A DNA stretch of 48,144 nt. Source: CAZART01 sp964487555. GTDB lineage: Bacteria > Bacteroidota > Rhodothermia > Rhodothermales > VXPQ01. Below are positions 36,101-44,192 of the stretch, piece by piece. Positions within the stretch are counted from its first letter, which is position 1. Each line of letters starts with the position of its first letter. The stretch covers positions 1-48,144 of the forward strand of contig CAZART010000026.1 in assembly GCA_964487555.1 (NCBI GenBank). Direction: 5' to 3'. The notes beneath the pieces are model-generated. The model saw only the letters and a list, made by a program, of their open reading frames with translations. It was not told the origin of the DNA and made no database searches. Made by a program: the position numbers and the translations under genes.

Positions 36101-37326
36101 ATCCACACTTCACCATGGAACCTCTCGCGCATCGCGGCCGGACCATGGGCCATCCGGGTCCTCACGGCCGGCGCGGATACGGCCAGCTCAGGGACGTCGT
36201 CGCCATCGAGGTCGTTCAGCGCGGCTACATCCCACCCGAAATTCGTGCTATCCCGAAGCATGCCCTGAAACCCGCCGTCCGTGCGGCCGATCTTCTGATG
36301 CTCACTGACCGTACCGTCTCGGTTCATGAACAAGACCCATACGACGCCATTCCAGCAGTTGGGCGTCTCGCAGCCATCGTCGTTATACCTTCCGCTCCCG
36401 ACCAGTTCCGGCACACCGTCCCCATCGAGATCCAGGCTCGTGATGCCCGGTCTGCCGAAGCCCTCCCTCGGACCCTCACCTATGAATCCACCCAGCCGGC
36501 ATGTAAGATCGTCGTCGGAATCATGAAAATTACAGATGTGCTGAAAATCCGCCACTCCGTCGTCGTCGTCGAGAAAAGTAATGGTGATTCCGTCCCCGAA
36601 CGACGTGTAGTCGGGATTCCGATCACCGTTGATATCCATGGCGCGGTCTCCTTCCGTAGCGCGACAGTGGTTCCAGTCTATGCCTTGCGGATGGGGCTCG
36701 TACTCACACACCGTCATCGTATCTCTGGCTGTGCCGTCGCGGTTGAGGTACAAGATCTTTGTATGGGATTTGTGGACGGAGGCATCAGGCAATGCTATAG
36801 CGCCTATCAGATCGGGTACGTCGTCGCCATCGACGTATCCCAGGGGTGTGACTCCGCCGACCGGTTCTAAACTCCCGTCGCCGCGCTTCAGCGCAATTTG
36901 CTGATAGCTGAGCACCGTACCGTCGGTGTGGATGAATAGGGTCCACACCGTCTGACCCGCCGCGAATGCCAGATCGTTGACGCCGTTCCCGTCCACGTCG
37001 CCTGCATTCACGAGCGTATGAAATTGTCCTTCAAGATCACCGCTGAATCTAATTCCGTTTTCGGCCCTTCCGCGCGGGTCTCCTTCGGTGGCACTGATTT
37101 TATGCGGCGTGGTGAGCTGAGCCTCCGCGACGACCGGCACCATCAGGCCGAGCACGAGCGCGAGCGTTGCGCTACGAAATGCTGTCCGGAGCGCCGTACG
37201 GAATGCGGGTCGACGCGCGGTACGATGCACCCTTTGAAGCGGTACGCGAAACGTATTACGAAGCCCGGTCTGGAATGCCTTTCGGCTCCCGGACATCACC
37301 TTCATTGGTCTGTATGCATCAGACAT
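33169..37326 (-). CDS. Giant secreted FG-GAP beta-propeller protein
   Basis: A 1385-residue exported protein. The frame opens further up, but the first ATG that fits is 37326 (others at 37305 and 37296). The leader is long and Arg-rich with repeated A-F-R-T-A-L-R units before the hydrophobic core SATLALVLGLMVPVVAEAQ. About 12-14 FG-GAP/calcium-binding integrin-like repeats follow, with DLDGDGVPELVGSG, DGNGVNDLAFA and SLGDLDGDGVEDLAVGAPDD, interleaved with 'WILFLNRDGTVK'-like strands. A PKD/Ig-like part (~950-1100) and a sorting tail (SSFELFQNFPNPFEHATTLR, then YDLLGRRVARLV) end it. It follows the small TPR-like gene (69 bp). Probably surface-exposed; calcium binding is likely from the D-x-D-x-D-G loops. 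Confidence 0.9.
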   Translation of the reverse strand: MSDAYRPMKVMSGSRKAFQTGLRNTFRVPLQRVHRTARRPAFRTALRTAFRSATLALVLGLMVPVVAEAQLTTPHKISATEGDPRGRAENGIRFSGDLEGQFHTLVNAGDVDGNGVNDLAFAAGQTVWTLFIHTDGTVLSYQQIALKRGDGSLEPVGGVTPLGYVDGDDVPDLIGAIALPDASVHKSHTKILYLNRDGTARDTMTVCEYEPHPQGIDWNHCRATEGDRAMDINGDRNPDYTSFGDGITITFLDDDDGVADFQHICNFHDSDDDLTCRLGGFIGEGPREGFGRPGITSLDLDGDGVPELVGSGRYNDDGCETPNCWNGVVWVLFMNRDGTVSEHQKIGRTDGGFQGMLRDSTNFGWDVAALNDLDGDDVPELAVSAPAVRTRMAHGPAAMRERFHGEVWILFMNLNGTVKREHKIASNEGGFDGTLLANDYFGRLLTALGDTDNDPETVETLVVSSDIVAAGTGNDREDSNGALWFLFLREDGTVKRTHQVRSADFLFQPDDFDHFGAALASLGDLDGDGVEDLAVGAPDDDGGGSVRGAVWILFLKPDGTIRRHQRISASSSAFGGTLNDNDRFGAALAQVGERGADGVTLAVGAPGDDGRGAVWILHLDDDGVVRSHEKIDASTLGISVSEGDEFGAAVASLGDLSGDGRPNLAVGAPFDDEQGPDRGAVWLLNLNENGTVTADRVLSDPETPQFGRALADLGPRAGGRGLAVGADGDAGLHILQIEADGSTARSTAIRPDDINVDDLTGALAGLGDIDGDGNWELIVGASKGGQEGMTLLFLTAEDSVKDTQHLTSFDAPTPTGFGRALAGLGDVEDGVIDVAIGAPLTRAGGIDRGAIWLTSLRELLGVTIEESGVDPAVPTPDQDVVVTASIHDRSGDGLQASLFYRRGGDTTFSSKPLVERPPGKFSETIWGHERGVEYYISAANSFHSTSLPEVGTISVPFYVPDGLRHPLHAGTEAAAYRLISVPLDLDEKNVRAVLEDDLGPYDRTKWRFFDDDQITELVGVYQELRPGDAYWLLVKEAGKELTTGAGLSLRTDEPFRIPLHDGWNLVSSPFSFPVPVANVRATSGRAIELLKFEGSWSSLHDALMPFAGYAVFSPGSDELLINPDVSAAGRGESVQGAGREGVFEWFIRILASQGEAGDAHTFAAVSSNASVGLDELDRPEPPGIGEFVRVSFPHAEWKTNAVRYSADVRPVPEDEERWTVAVQTRRSGRVDLQFDGVKTVPSLYGVWLVDEVAGVRQDLRAQPHYAVASGGDGQERRLTLLVTPGRDAGPEIPSSFELFQNFPNPFEHATTLRYGVPEASAVLLEVYDLLGRRVARLVEGNASAGYHAAVWNGRSEAGVPVGSGTYLVRMRSGGTIRTLSIVRVR

Positions 37327-37395
37327 TGCTATCCTCCCATCTTTGGGAATCGATTCCACGCTCGCGAAAACTCAATCCGGCAGTCCCTTCTCGAG

Positions 37396-37914
37396 TCACT
37401 GTTCGGGATACACCGGCGGCGCCGGCAGATCCGGTACCTCTTCGTTTCGCAAAAGAAACGGTAGGGCCGCGACGCTGCCGACGACCACGGTGCGGCCGGC
37501 CCAATGGTACCAGGCATTGCCGCGCCACAGCCACGTGTACCACCGCGGTTTGAGGTCGCTGACGAGGTCGGTGAACACGCGGGGATCGGTCTGTGGATCG
37601 GGCTTGAAGCGGCCGTCCGCTTTCAGCAACATCCGCACAGACCGGCGGGCCTCCTGGAGCGAGTCCCGGGCAACGTAGGAGAGCGCCATGAGCCGATATG
37701 CGCTCACGCGCTGGTCTTTCGGAGTGAACCCGTTCGGCAGGCACGGCCGGAGGAGTCCGATCGTGCTCGCGAAACGGCCTACGTCGTACGTGTCGGCGGC
37801 CTCCGACAAGGTGGCGGCGTCGCACCCGGCCTGTGCCGCCCCGTTTTGAGCCGGGACCAGAAGTCCCAGCGCGAGAAGCAACGCGATGGAATGATGGCGA
37901 ATGATCTTGGTCAT
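37396..37914 (-). CDS. Small exported TPR-like protein
   Basis: A 172-residue protein. The ATG at 37912-37914 overlaps the upstream gene's TGA (ATGA), fixing the start and coupling it to the WD40 gene. A signal peptide (SIALLLALGLLVPAQNGAAQ) is followed by a short TPR-like helical region (~35-110): YDVGRFASTIGLLRPCLPNG, then QRVSAYRLMALSYVARDSLQ and ARRSVRMLLKADGRFKPDPQ. The C-terminus has a predicted membrane helix (VVVGSVAALPFLL). Similar small proteins commonly follow such signalling genes in this lineage (my recollection of the group, not checked). Its role, perhaps a periplasmic scaffold, is unknown. Confidence 0.8.
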   Translation of the reverse strand: MTKIIRHHSIALLLALGLLVPAQNGAAQAGCDAATLSEAADTYDVGRFASTIGLLRPCLPNGFTPKDQRVSAYRLMALSYVARDSLQEARRSVRMLLKADGRFKPDPQTDPRVFTDLVSDLKPRWYTWLWRGNAWYHWAGRTVVVGSVAALPFLLRNEEVPDLPAPPVYPEQ

Positions 37915-40706
37915 TGTTCCTCTTCCTCTGTGCCCCTCGACGGCTTGCCCCGGTCGGCAGCCGTTAGCGAGCAAGGTTGATAGTCGCGTTCATAGGGGAA
38001 GTCATCACCGATGAATTGAGTCCACTCTTCCGGGCGCAGCTCGCGCCCTTTTACCGACGTGCAGACGGCCTCGGCAAGGCGCCCCGGCTTGACGTTCCAA
38101 AGGCGGATGGTGCGGTCGGCGCCCGCCGACGCCAGTCGCGTTCCATCGGGGCTGAACGCCAGCGACCAAACCCACGAGGCGTGATCCTGAAGGAGAATCG
38201 GACGCGTATCCAGCCGCCCGACATCCCATACCTGCACGCTGTGGTCGGCACTGCCGGACGCGAGGGTCTCACCATCGCTGCTAAACGCCACGGCGTGAAC
38301 CGGGCCTTCGTGACCCCGCAGCGTCCGCGCAACGTCCGGCACGGCGTCCGAGGCCTTCAACCGCCATAACCTGACCAGCAGGCTGTCACCGCCCGATGCC
38401 AGAAGCGTGCCGTCGGGGCTAAACACCAGACCGTGCAGGATGCCTTGCCCCGCGTCCCACGTGGTGGGCCGGCCTTCGGGTTCCTGCCAGGCCCAGAGCT
38501 GCAGACGGCCGTTCTCACCGCCGATGGCGAGCAACCGTCCGTCCGGGCTGAAGGAAAGCGAGCGGATCCGCGTACGGACGTCCAGCTCGACCGAATCGCG
38601 ATCGGCACCCATGCTGCGGACGACGACGGTATGGTCCGCTCCTGCGGAGGCCAGGTGCGAGCCGTCGGGGGAGAAGGCCAGCGTCCAGACGCCGCTCTCG
38701 TGGCGTCCGATCGTCTCCGGCACCGGTGTTTCCGCGTCCAGGCCGCTCCAGATCCGCACGGTGAGATCGTCGCCGGCCGAGGCCAGCATCGTTCCATCGG
38801 GGCTGAAGGCCACGCTCCGCACGGCGGCTCGGTGACCCTTCAACTGCTTCCGTTCGCCGCCGGTACCGTTCGGCCACAGGGTTACGCCGCCGGCGTCGTC
38901 TCCGGCGGCGACCCAGTGGCCATCGGGACCGTACGCCACGGAACGCACCTGAGCCTCCGCCGCGAAAACCTCTGGACCACCTGCGTCGTCGTCGGCATCG
39001 AGGGCGTTGAGGCTCTGAAGCAGGGCGTCATAGACGGGATCCAGAAACTCCCCTTCGCCTTCCCGGCTGAACAAATAGGCCTGCCGGGCCAGCAGCGCTC
39101 CCAGTTCGGCATCGCCGAGTCGGAGTTGGCGGGTGGCCGTGCTGGCCAGAGCGATGGTAATGGTCTCGAGCCGCGCCGCCTGGGTCTCGTCGAGACGCGT
39201 TTCCGCCACCGAGCGAAGTGAGTCGGAGACGTGGACTTCGGCCGCCAGCTGCGTGTTGAGCGAGTCGGAAACGGCAAACTGGGCGGCGAGCTGGGCGTTG
39301 ACCGCCTCCGTCTCGAGCCGCAGGGCATCGGAGACCGCAAACTCGGCCGCCAGCTGCGTGTTGATCGCTTCCGTTCCGGCTCGAAGAGAGTCTGAAATCC
39401 GAACCTGGTTGGACAACTGCACGTTGGCCGCTTGCGCCGCTGCGTGGAGGGAGTCGGTGATCTGGATCTGGTCCGACAACTGCTGGTTCAGCGCTTCTTG
39501 AACCGCGCTCTGCCGTTCTGCCTGGCCCGCCCGCTGGGTTTGCAGTACGAAGAGGCCGAGCAGAACCACCGACATGAAGAGGGCCGCCACGAGGCCGAGC
39601 ACGGCGGGAGGCACGCGCCGGATCCAATGCTCCGGCCACTGGTCCTTGAGCCATGAGCGGTTGAAGACCGCCGCATAGATCGGGTTGCGGACTTCCAACC
39701 GGCCGTTTTGTCGTCCGACGATGCCGGAGAGCTTGAGGTGCGTGATGGGGGCCGATTGTACGTCGTCGGGTACGCGCCGCCCCTGTAGGATGGCCTGGTA
39801 CGTGGCCAGAACCGCGCTCGGATCCGCCGCCCGGCGCGTCAACATGTCGTGGACGAAGCGTAGATTGCTGTCGTGCTCGCTCTGCTGCCCGAGGAACGTC
39901 GCCGTCACGGCGCGGTCGACGTCCACGTCGGTTGACCCGATGTGCTGCTGCTCGGCGATGACCTGACAGAGCCGCTGCGTCAGGTACGGATGGCCGCCGG
40001 TCCAGCGTACGACGTCACGAAGTTGCTGCCGCGCTTCGTCCGCAGGCAGGTCGAATCCGCCGGCCAGCGGCATCGCTTCGTCTTCAGTGAAGTAGTCCAG
40101 GTCTATACGTCGACCGACGTTAAAAGGGGTGCGGCGAGGGTCGCCGATCAGGTCGTTCGGCGTGGCCACACCGATCAGGACGAATGAGAGCCGCTTGAAG
40201 GCAGGAACAGTGGATCGGGCGTTATGGACGTATCGGATCGCGGCAAAGAAATCATCGGTGAACGGCAGACTCAGCGTGCTGTCGATTTCGTCGATAAAGA
40301 TCACTACCGGTTCGGCGATCTCTTCCAGCAGGATTTCTTGCAAAAACTGCGTTAACCGCTGCGTGAAGCCAAGTTGCTCGTGGGTCTTCCACCAGGTAAA
40401 AACGTCGGCCTTCAGCCGGAGGCGGCGGCTGATCGCCATGATGAGACCGAAGTACCACGCCTCATCCTCGACCTGGACGCCCATCTGACTCAGATCTATG
40501 ATTACGGAGCGCACGCCTTCGTCGGCCAGCCGTTCGGCCGTTCGGATCATGAGGCTGGACTTGCCCATCTGCCGAGCCGTCAACACGAAGGCGAACGTTT
40601 GGCTGCGGCAGAGTTGGAGAAGCTCGTCGTCGACCTCGCGCGGGATGTAGAGACCGCTGCCGGCCTGCACGGTCCCGCCTATGGTAAAGATGTTTTCTTT
40701 AGCCAT
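37911..40706 (-). CDS. AAA_35-like NTPase-TM-coiled coil-WD40 protein
   Basis: A 931-residue protein with a clear domain order. Residues 1-350 are an AAA_35-like NTPase: GSGLYIPREVDDELL, Walker A TARQMGKSSLM (Gly48-Lys49), Walker B VVIFIDEID (134-142) and the TGGHPYLTQRLCQ motif (~236-248). One membrane helix follows at ~364-388. Residues ~405-510 are a coiled-coil region made of five near-copies of a ~21-residue unit (S-D-S-L-R core). Then ~585-900 is a seven-blade WD40 propeller, each blade with V-x-S-V/L-A-F-S-P-D-G. The NTPase side would be cytosolic. The start ATG overlaps the kinase gene's stop by 8 bp. The propeller may be a receptor or docking surface; the C-terminal ~30 residues are unassigned. 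Confidence 0.9.
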   Translation of the reverse strand: MAKENIFTIGGTVQAGSGLYIPREVDDELLQLCRSQTFAFVLTARQMGKSSLMIRTAERLADEGVRSVIIDLSQMGVQVEDEAWYFGLIMAISRRLRLKADVFTWWKTHEQLGFTQRLTQFLQEILLEEIAEPVVIFIDEIDSTLSLPFTDDFFAAIRYVHNARSTVPAFKRLSFVLIGVATPNDLIGDPRRTPFNVGRRIDLDYFTEDEAMPLAGGFDLPADEARQQLRDVVRWTGGHPYLTQRLCQVIAEQQHIGSTDVDVDRAVTATFLGQQSEHDSNLRFVHDMLTRRAADPSAVLATYQAILQGRRVPDDVQSAPITHLKLSGIVGRQNGRLEVRNPIYAAVFNRSWLKDQWPEHWIRRVPPAVLGLVAALFMSVVLLGLFVLQTQRAGQAERQSAVQEALNQQLSDQIQITDSLHAAAQAANVQLSNQVRISDSLRAGTEAINTQLAAEFAVSDALRLETEAVNAQLAAQFAVSDSLNTQLAAEVHVSDSLRSVAETRLDETQAARLETITIALASTATRQLRLGDAELGALLARQAYLFSREGEGEFLDPVYDALLQSLNALDADDDAGGPEVFAAEAQVRSVAYGPDGHWVAAGDDAGGVTLWPNGTGGERKQLKGHRAAVRSVAFSPDGTMLASAGDDLTVRIWSGLDAETPVPETIGRHESGVWTLAFSPDGSHLASAGADHTVVVRSMGADRDSVELDVRTRIRSLSFSPDGRLLAIGGENGRLQLWAWQEPEGRPTTWDAGQGILHGLVFSPDGTLLASGGDSLLVRLWRLKASDAVPDVARTLRGHEGPVHAVAFSSDGETLASGSADHSVQVWDVGRLDTRPILLQDHASWVWSLAFSPDGTRLASAGADRTIRLWNVKPGRLAEAVCTSVKGRELRPEEWTQFIGDDFPYERDYQPCSLTAADRGKPSRGTEEEEQ

Positions 40707-43347
40707 CGAAGTGATCCCGGAAGTACTCGGCGTAGAGTCTGCATCGGGGTATCACGGCCCGCCCGTCCCGAAGTACGAGCCCGGCGCCCTGCAGCCTCCA
40801 GAAGACCTCGTCGTCATCGCACCTCTGGTGCCGGATGACCTCTCGCAGACCCGCTATCAGGTCGTCGTGTCCGTGGAGCCGGAACAGGTGGTAGCGCAGG
40901 TGATCACCGAAGGGACCGCGGTCGCGTGTGGCGGAAGCAAGCAGCTCGGAGATCGACATCTGCCCGCCGGCGACGAGGTAAAACGCTTTGCGCGTCAAAT
41001 ACGGGTGCCCGCCCAGCATCGCCATCATTTGCCCGATCTCATCCGCTGAGCACGGCGCGCCGTGTCGATCGCCGAGTTCCTCCACTTGCCCCGGTGTGAA
41101 GTCCTTCATCTCGATGATTTCCCCGACGTTAAACGGCGATTGATTCAGGTTTTCGATCAGCTGGTAGGGTTCGGTGGAGGTGACGAGGGCCAGGTCCAGC
41201 CGCTTCCATATTCGGGCGGTGGCGCGGTCGTTGTGCCAGCTGCGCAGCATCCCGAAGAAATCGGAGCGGAAGCCCGTATCGAAGACGCGTTCAACCTCGT
41301 CCATGGCCAGCACCAGTGGCCGGTCGATGGCTCCCAGGATACAGTCTTCGACATAGAGCGTACAGCACTGGCTATTGCCCAGCGGCCACTGCCAGTATTC
41401 CTCCACTCTATTCTCCAGCTTCAACTTGAAGGTGAGCCAGACGCAGAACTGTTGGAAGAACGTGTCGGCGTCGTTTAGAGCCGACTGATTGAACAGTTGA
41501 AAATCGAGGAAAACGACCTGCTTTCCGGCTTTGGCAGCCGCGTTCATCGTGCGTACGAGCAGGGAACTCTTGCCCATCTGGCGTGGGCCTTTGATGGTAA
41601 GGGTAACTCCTCGCTGCTTGATGGCCCCTTGGGCTACGTCGTCTTGCGGTCGGTGCACGTAGAAGGCGGAGTGCGGGTCCATCGTACCCTCCGGCGTCTC
41701 GAGGTGCGGTTGCGCCGCCGCCAGCGGTTCCGGGAACGTCGGCGGAGCCTGCTCTTCGGTCGGACGGGCACGGGCACGCCACGACGCGCTGAGATCGCCA
41801 CCGGCAATGGCGCGCGTGAGCTGCTCGATCAACCTGGAAGTATCCGCTTCGCCGCCCCAGAAGGCCCAGTTGAGATCGTTGAGATAGGCGCTGAGGGGGT
41901 AGACAAACGGCTGCGTATAGTCCAGACGCACGGGGAGGAGGGCCGGTCGCCCACCCCGTTCCTCCGCCAGGCGGTGTGCCGTCTGGATCTCCGCGAGCAC
42001 CATTTCGCTGTGGATGGATCGGGCCGACAGCAGGACGATTAGAAAATCGGACTGTGCCAATTCGGCTTCAATCTGCGCGATCCAGCGCGCGCCTATCGGC
42101 AGCATCGTATCGATGAAAACGTCGTGGTCGCTGCTCAGGGCGTCGTAGATCGCGCCGGCGACCTCATCGTCGGGCTCTCCGCCTCTCTTGTAGCTGATGA
42201 AGATGCGCGGCCGCTGGAGGTGGTTGGTACGGTCCAGGGAAGGCGCATCTACAGGTGTCGTATCCGGAAGCGGTGTGGCGGCGCCCCGTTCGAGGAGACG
42301 GCGCCGTACACGGTGTAGATCGGCCAGCAGCAGGGACGCCGTCCGATAGCGGTTGGTCCGCTGCTTCTCAAGACACTTGTAAACGACGGCCCCAAGATCC
42401 GGCGGCAGATCGCCGTTGAGCAGCGCCATCGGTAGGGGATCCTCGTTCAGCACCTGATAGATGGTGGCCTGCTCGGTCCCTTCGCGAAACGGCCTCTTTC
42501 CAGTGATCATTTCGTACATGACGACGCCCAGCGACCACAAATCCGTCCGCTGGTCGACCGCCTCGCCGCGCGCCTGCTCCGGACTCATGTAGGCCGCCGT
42601 CCCCAGCGCCGTACCTGCCCGCGTCAGGCTTACATCTTGCACTTTTGCGATCCCGAAATCGACGAGTCTAACGCGTGCCTGTTCGGTCACGATGACGTTG
42701 CTCGGCTTGATGTCCCGGTGCAGGATTCCGCCCGTATGTGCCGCCTTCAGCCCATCGGCCATCTGTATCGCGTGGTCGAGGGCCTCTTCCAGCGGAATCG
42801 CGCCGCGCGCGATCCTCGCTTTGAGCGTCTCGCCGGAATAGTAGGCCATTGCGATGAAGAGCCGCCCGTCATCCGTCTCGTCGACGTCGTAGACGGTGCA
42901 GATGTTGGGGTGGTCCAGCGCGGAGGCCGCCTTGGCCTCGTGCATGAAGCGCACCTTGGCCTGCTCGTCCAGATTCAGGTGGGGCGAGAGAAACTTAAGC
43001 GCCACACTGCGATCGAGCCTCGTGTCGCGAGCTTTGTAGACGACGCCCATGCCACCCCGGCCGAGCTGTTCCTGAACCTGATACCGGGAAATGTTCAGTC
43101 CGGTTAGGTCATGTAGCCCCGGCTGAGCCGCTGAGGGAGCCGCCAAAAGGAATCGTTCGAGGACGTTGCGGACGCCGCCGCCCCGGTCCTCGAAGGCGCC
43201 GAGCAGGGCTTCCACTTCGTAACGGATGTCGTCGTCAGGGCTTTCTCGGTCGAGGTAGGCGTTACGTACGTCGGGCTCGAGGTCGGCGGCTTCATCAAAG
43301 AGGCGCCGGATCTGCTCGGCGCGCTGGTCTGAGACGGGAAGGCTCAT
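40699..43347 (-). CDS. Ser/Thr kinase-TIR-AAA_35-like NTPase fusion
   Basis: An 882-residue cytoplasmic-type protein with three domains in one chain. Residues ~88-345 are a Hanks-type kinase: G-loop LGRGGMG, ATP lysine in VALKF (~118), catalytic HRDIKPSN (210-217) and DFG (230-232). Residues ~380-515 are a TIR domain: RIFISYKRGGE, then FIDTMLPIG, and the candidate catalytic glutamate in SEMVLAEIQTAH (Glu ~453). Residues ~555-880 are an AAA_35-like NTPase: Walker A GPRQMGKSS (587-595), Walker B LVLAMDEVE and a GGHPYLTRKAFYL motif. The first 80 residues are the usual leader of kinases in this lineage. It heads the operon, is divergent from an ECF sigma gene and overlaps the next gene by 8 bp. 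TIR domains often make or degrade NAD-derived signals in immunity; whether this one does is unknown. Confidence 0.93.
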   Translation of the reverse strand: MSLPVSDQRAEQIRRLFDEAADLEPDVRNAYLDRESPDDDIRYEVEALLGAFEDRGGGVRNVLERFLLAAPSAAQPGLHDLTGLNISRYQVQEQLGRGGMGVVYKARDTRLDRSVALKFLSPHLNLDEQAKVRFMHEAKAASALDHPNICTVYDVDETDDGRLFIAMAYYSGETLKARIARGAIPLEEALDHAIQMADGLKAAHTGGILHRDIKPSNVIVTEQARVRLVDFGIAKVQDVSLTRAGTALGTAAYMSPEQARGEAVDQRTDLWSLGVVMYEMITGKRPFREGTEQATIYQVLNEDPLPMALLNGDLPPDLGAVVYKCLEKQRTNRYRTASLLLADLHRVRRRLLERGAATPLPDTTPVDAPSLDRTNHLQRPRIFISYKRGGEPDDEVAGAIYDALSSDHDVFIDTMLPIGARWIAQIEAELAQSDFLIVLLSARSIHSEMVLAEIQTAHRLAEERGGRPALLPVRLDYTQPFVYPLSAYLNDLNWAFWGGEADTSRLIEQLTRAIAGGDLSASWRARARPTEEQAPPTFPEPLAAAQPHLETPEGTMDPHSAFYVHRPQDDVAQGAIKQRGVTLTIKGPRQMGKSSLLVRTMNAAAKAGKQVVFLDFQLFNQSALNDADTFFQQFCVWLTFKLKLENRVEEYWQWPLGNSQCCTLYVEDCILGAIDRPLVLAMDEVERVFDTGFRSDFFGMLRSWHNDRATARIWKRLDLALVTSTEPYQLIENLNQSPFNVGEIIEMKDFTPGQVEELGDRHGAPCSADEIGQMMAMLGGHPYLTRKAFYLVAGGQMSISELLASATRDRGPFGDHLRYHLFRLHGHDDLIAGLREVIRHQRCDDDEVFWRLQGAGLVLRDGRAVIPRCRLYAEYFRDHFDG

Positions 43348-43616
43348 AATACGGCCTGGTATGATCGCTCATCCTGGAGGATCTATCGTGGAGAAGGTCG
43401 TCCCTGACGTCTTCAATGGCAAAGAAAGAGATCCGTGCCTCCTCTATCATGGACGAAGCCTTTCTGCTGCCTCTCATCTAAATAGGCCGCAAAACGACAC
43501 AGATTTTTCATCGGCTCGAAAAAAGTATATTTCCTGGGGAGAGCAGGTCGCATGGAGGGCGTCCAGGTGCTCTCCGGATCGGCGCGCACAGCACGTAACG
43601 GTCTCTCACAAATCCG
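43348..43616. other. Divergent control region, kinase operon versus ECF sigma
   Basis: About 270 bp between the kinase operon (minus) and the ECF gene (plus), so both promoters must lie here. A weak match to a -7 element, tatatttc at 43526-43533, sits ~85 bp before the ECF start (TAnnTTTG consensus, last base off). No gene is convincing. Confidence 0.35.
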
Positions 43617-44192
43617 ATGCCCATGCAGGAAGACGTTACACAGATGCTCGTGCAGTGGAGCGATGGCGACGATGATGCCCTCGAGCGGCTCCTGCCGCTA
43701 CTCTACGACGAGCTAAAGCGCCTGGCCGGTGCGCGTATGCGAGGCGAGCGCTCCGATCATACGTTGAACACGACCGCCCTCGTTCACGAAGCCTATCTAA
43801 AGCTCATAGACGTCGACCGTGTACAGTGGACAGACCGGGCGCACTTTCTGGCCATGGCCTCGCGACAGATGCGTCGGATCCTTATTGACTACGCGCATCG
43901 GCGGAATGCCCGAAAACGTGGGGGCGGCGTGGAACACGTAGCGCTGGAAGAGGAGCGGTATATTCCGGAGGACTATGCCGATACGCTGCTCGAGTTGGAC
44001 GATGCCCTGCAACGCTTCGAGAAGTCGTATCCCCGACAGGCGGAGGCCGTTGAATTGCACTATTTCGGCGGCCTGACGTTGGAGGAGTCCGGCGCGGTGC
44101 TCGGCGTTTCGGCGCCTACGATCATGCGAGATCTGCGATTCGCCCACTCGTGGCTGGCGCGCGACTGGGATCCGGATTCTCCCGATGCTTAG
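43617..44192 (+). CDS. ECF sigma factor (first of convergent pair)
   Basis: A 191-residue ECF-type sigma factor of the group found with Ser/Thr kinases in Bacteroidota and Acidobacteria. Region 2 is seen as YDELKRLAGARMRGER, then NTTALVHEAYLKLIDVD and HFLAMASRQMRRILIDYA. Region 4 is seen as SYPRQAEAVELHYFGGLTLE, then SGAVLGVSAPTIMRDLRFA. There is no adjacent anti-sigma gene; kinases of this type are proposed controllers instead. It faces away from the kinase operon. Its TAG overlaps the TAA of the convergent ECF paralogue by 2 bp within a 4-bp gene overlap. A second ATG at 43623 could also be used. Confidence 0.93.
   Translation: MPMQEDVTQMLVQWSDGDDDALERLLPLLYDELKRLAGARMRGERSDHTLNTTALVHEAYLKLIDVDRVQWTDRAHFLAMASRQMRRILIDYAHRRNARKRGGGVEHVALEEERYIPEDYADTLLELDDALQRFEKSYPRQAEAVELHYFGGLTLEESGAVLGVSAPTIMRDLRFAHSWLARDWDPDSPDA

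Noticed and set aside
43361..43675. 104-codon plus-strand frame in the divergent control region
   Set aside because: It overlaps the ECF start in another frame, has poor composition and sits where two promoters are needed.
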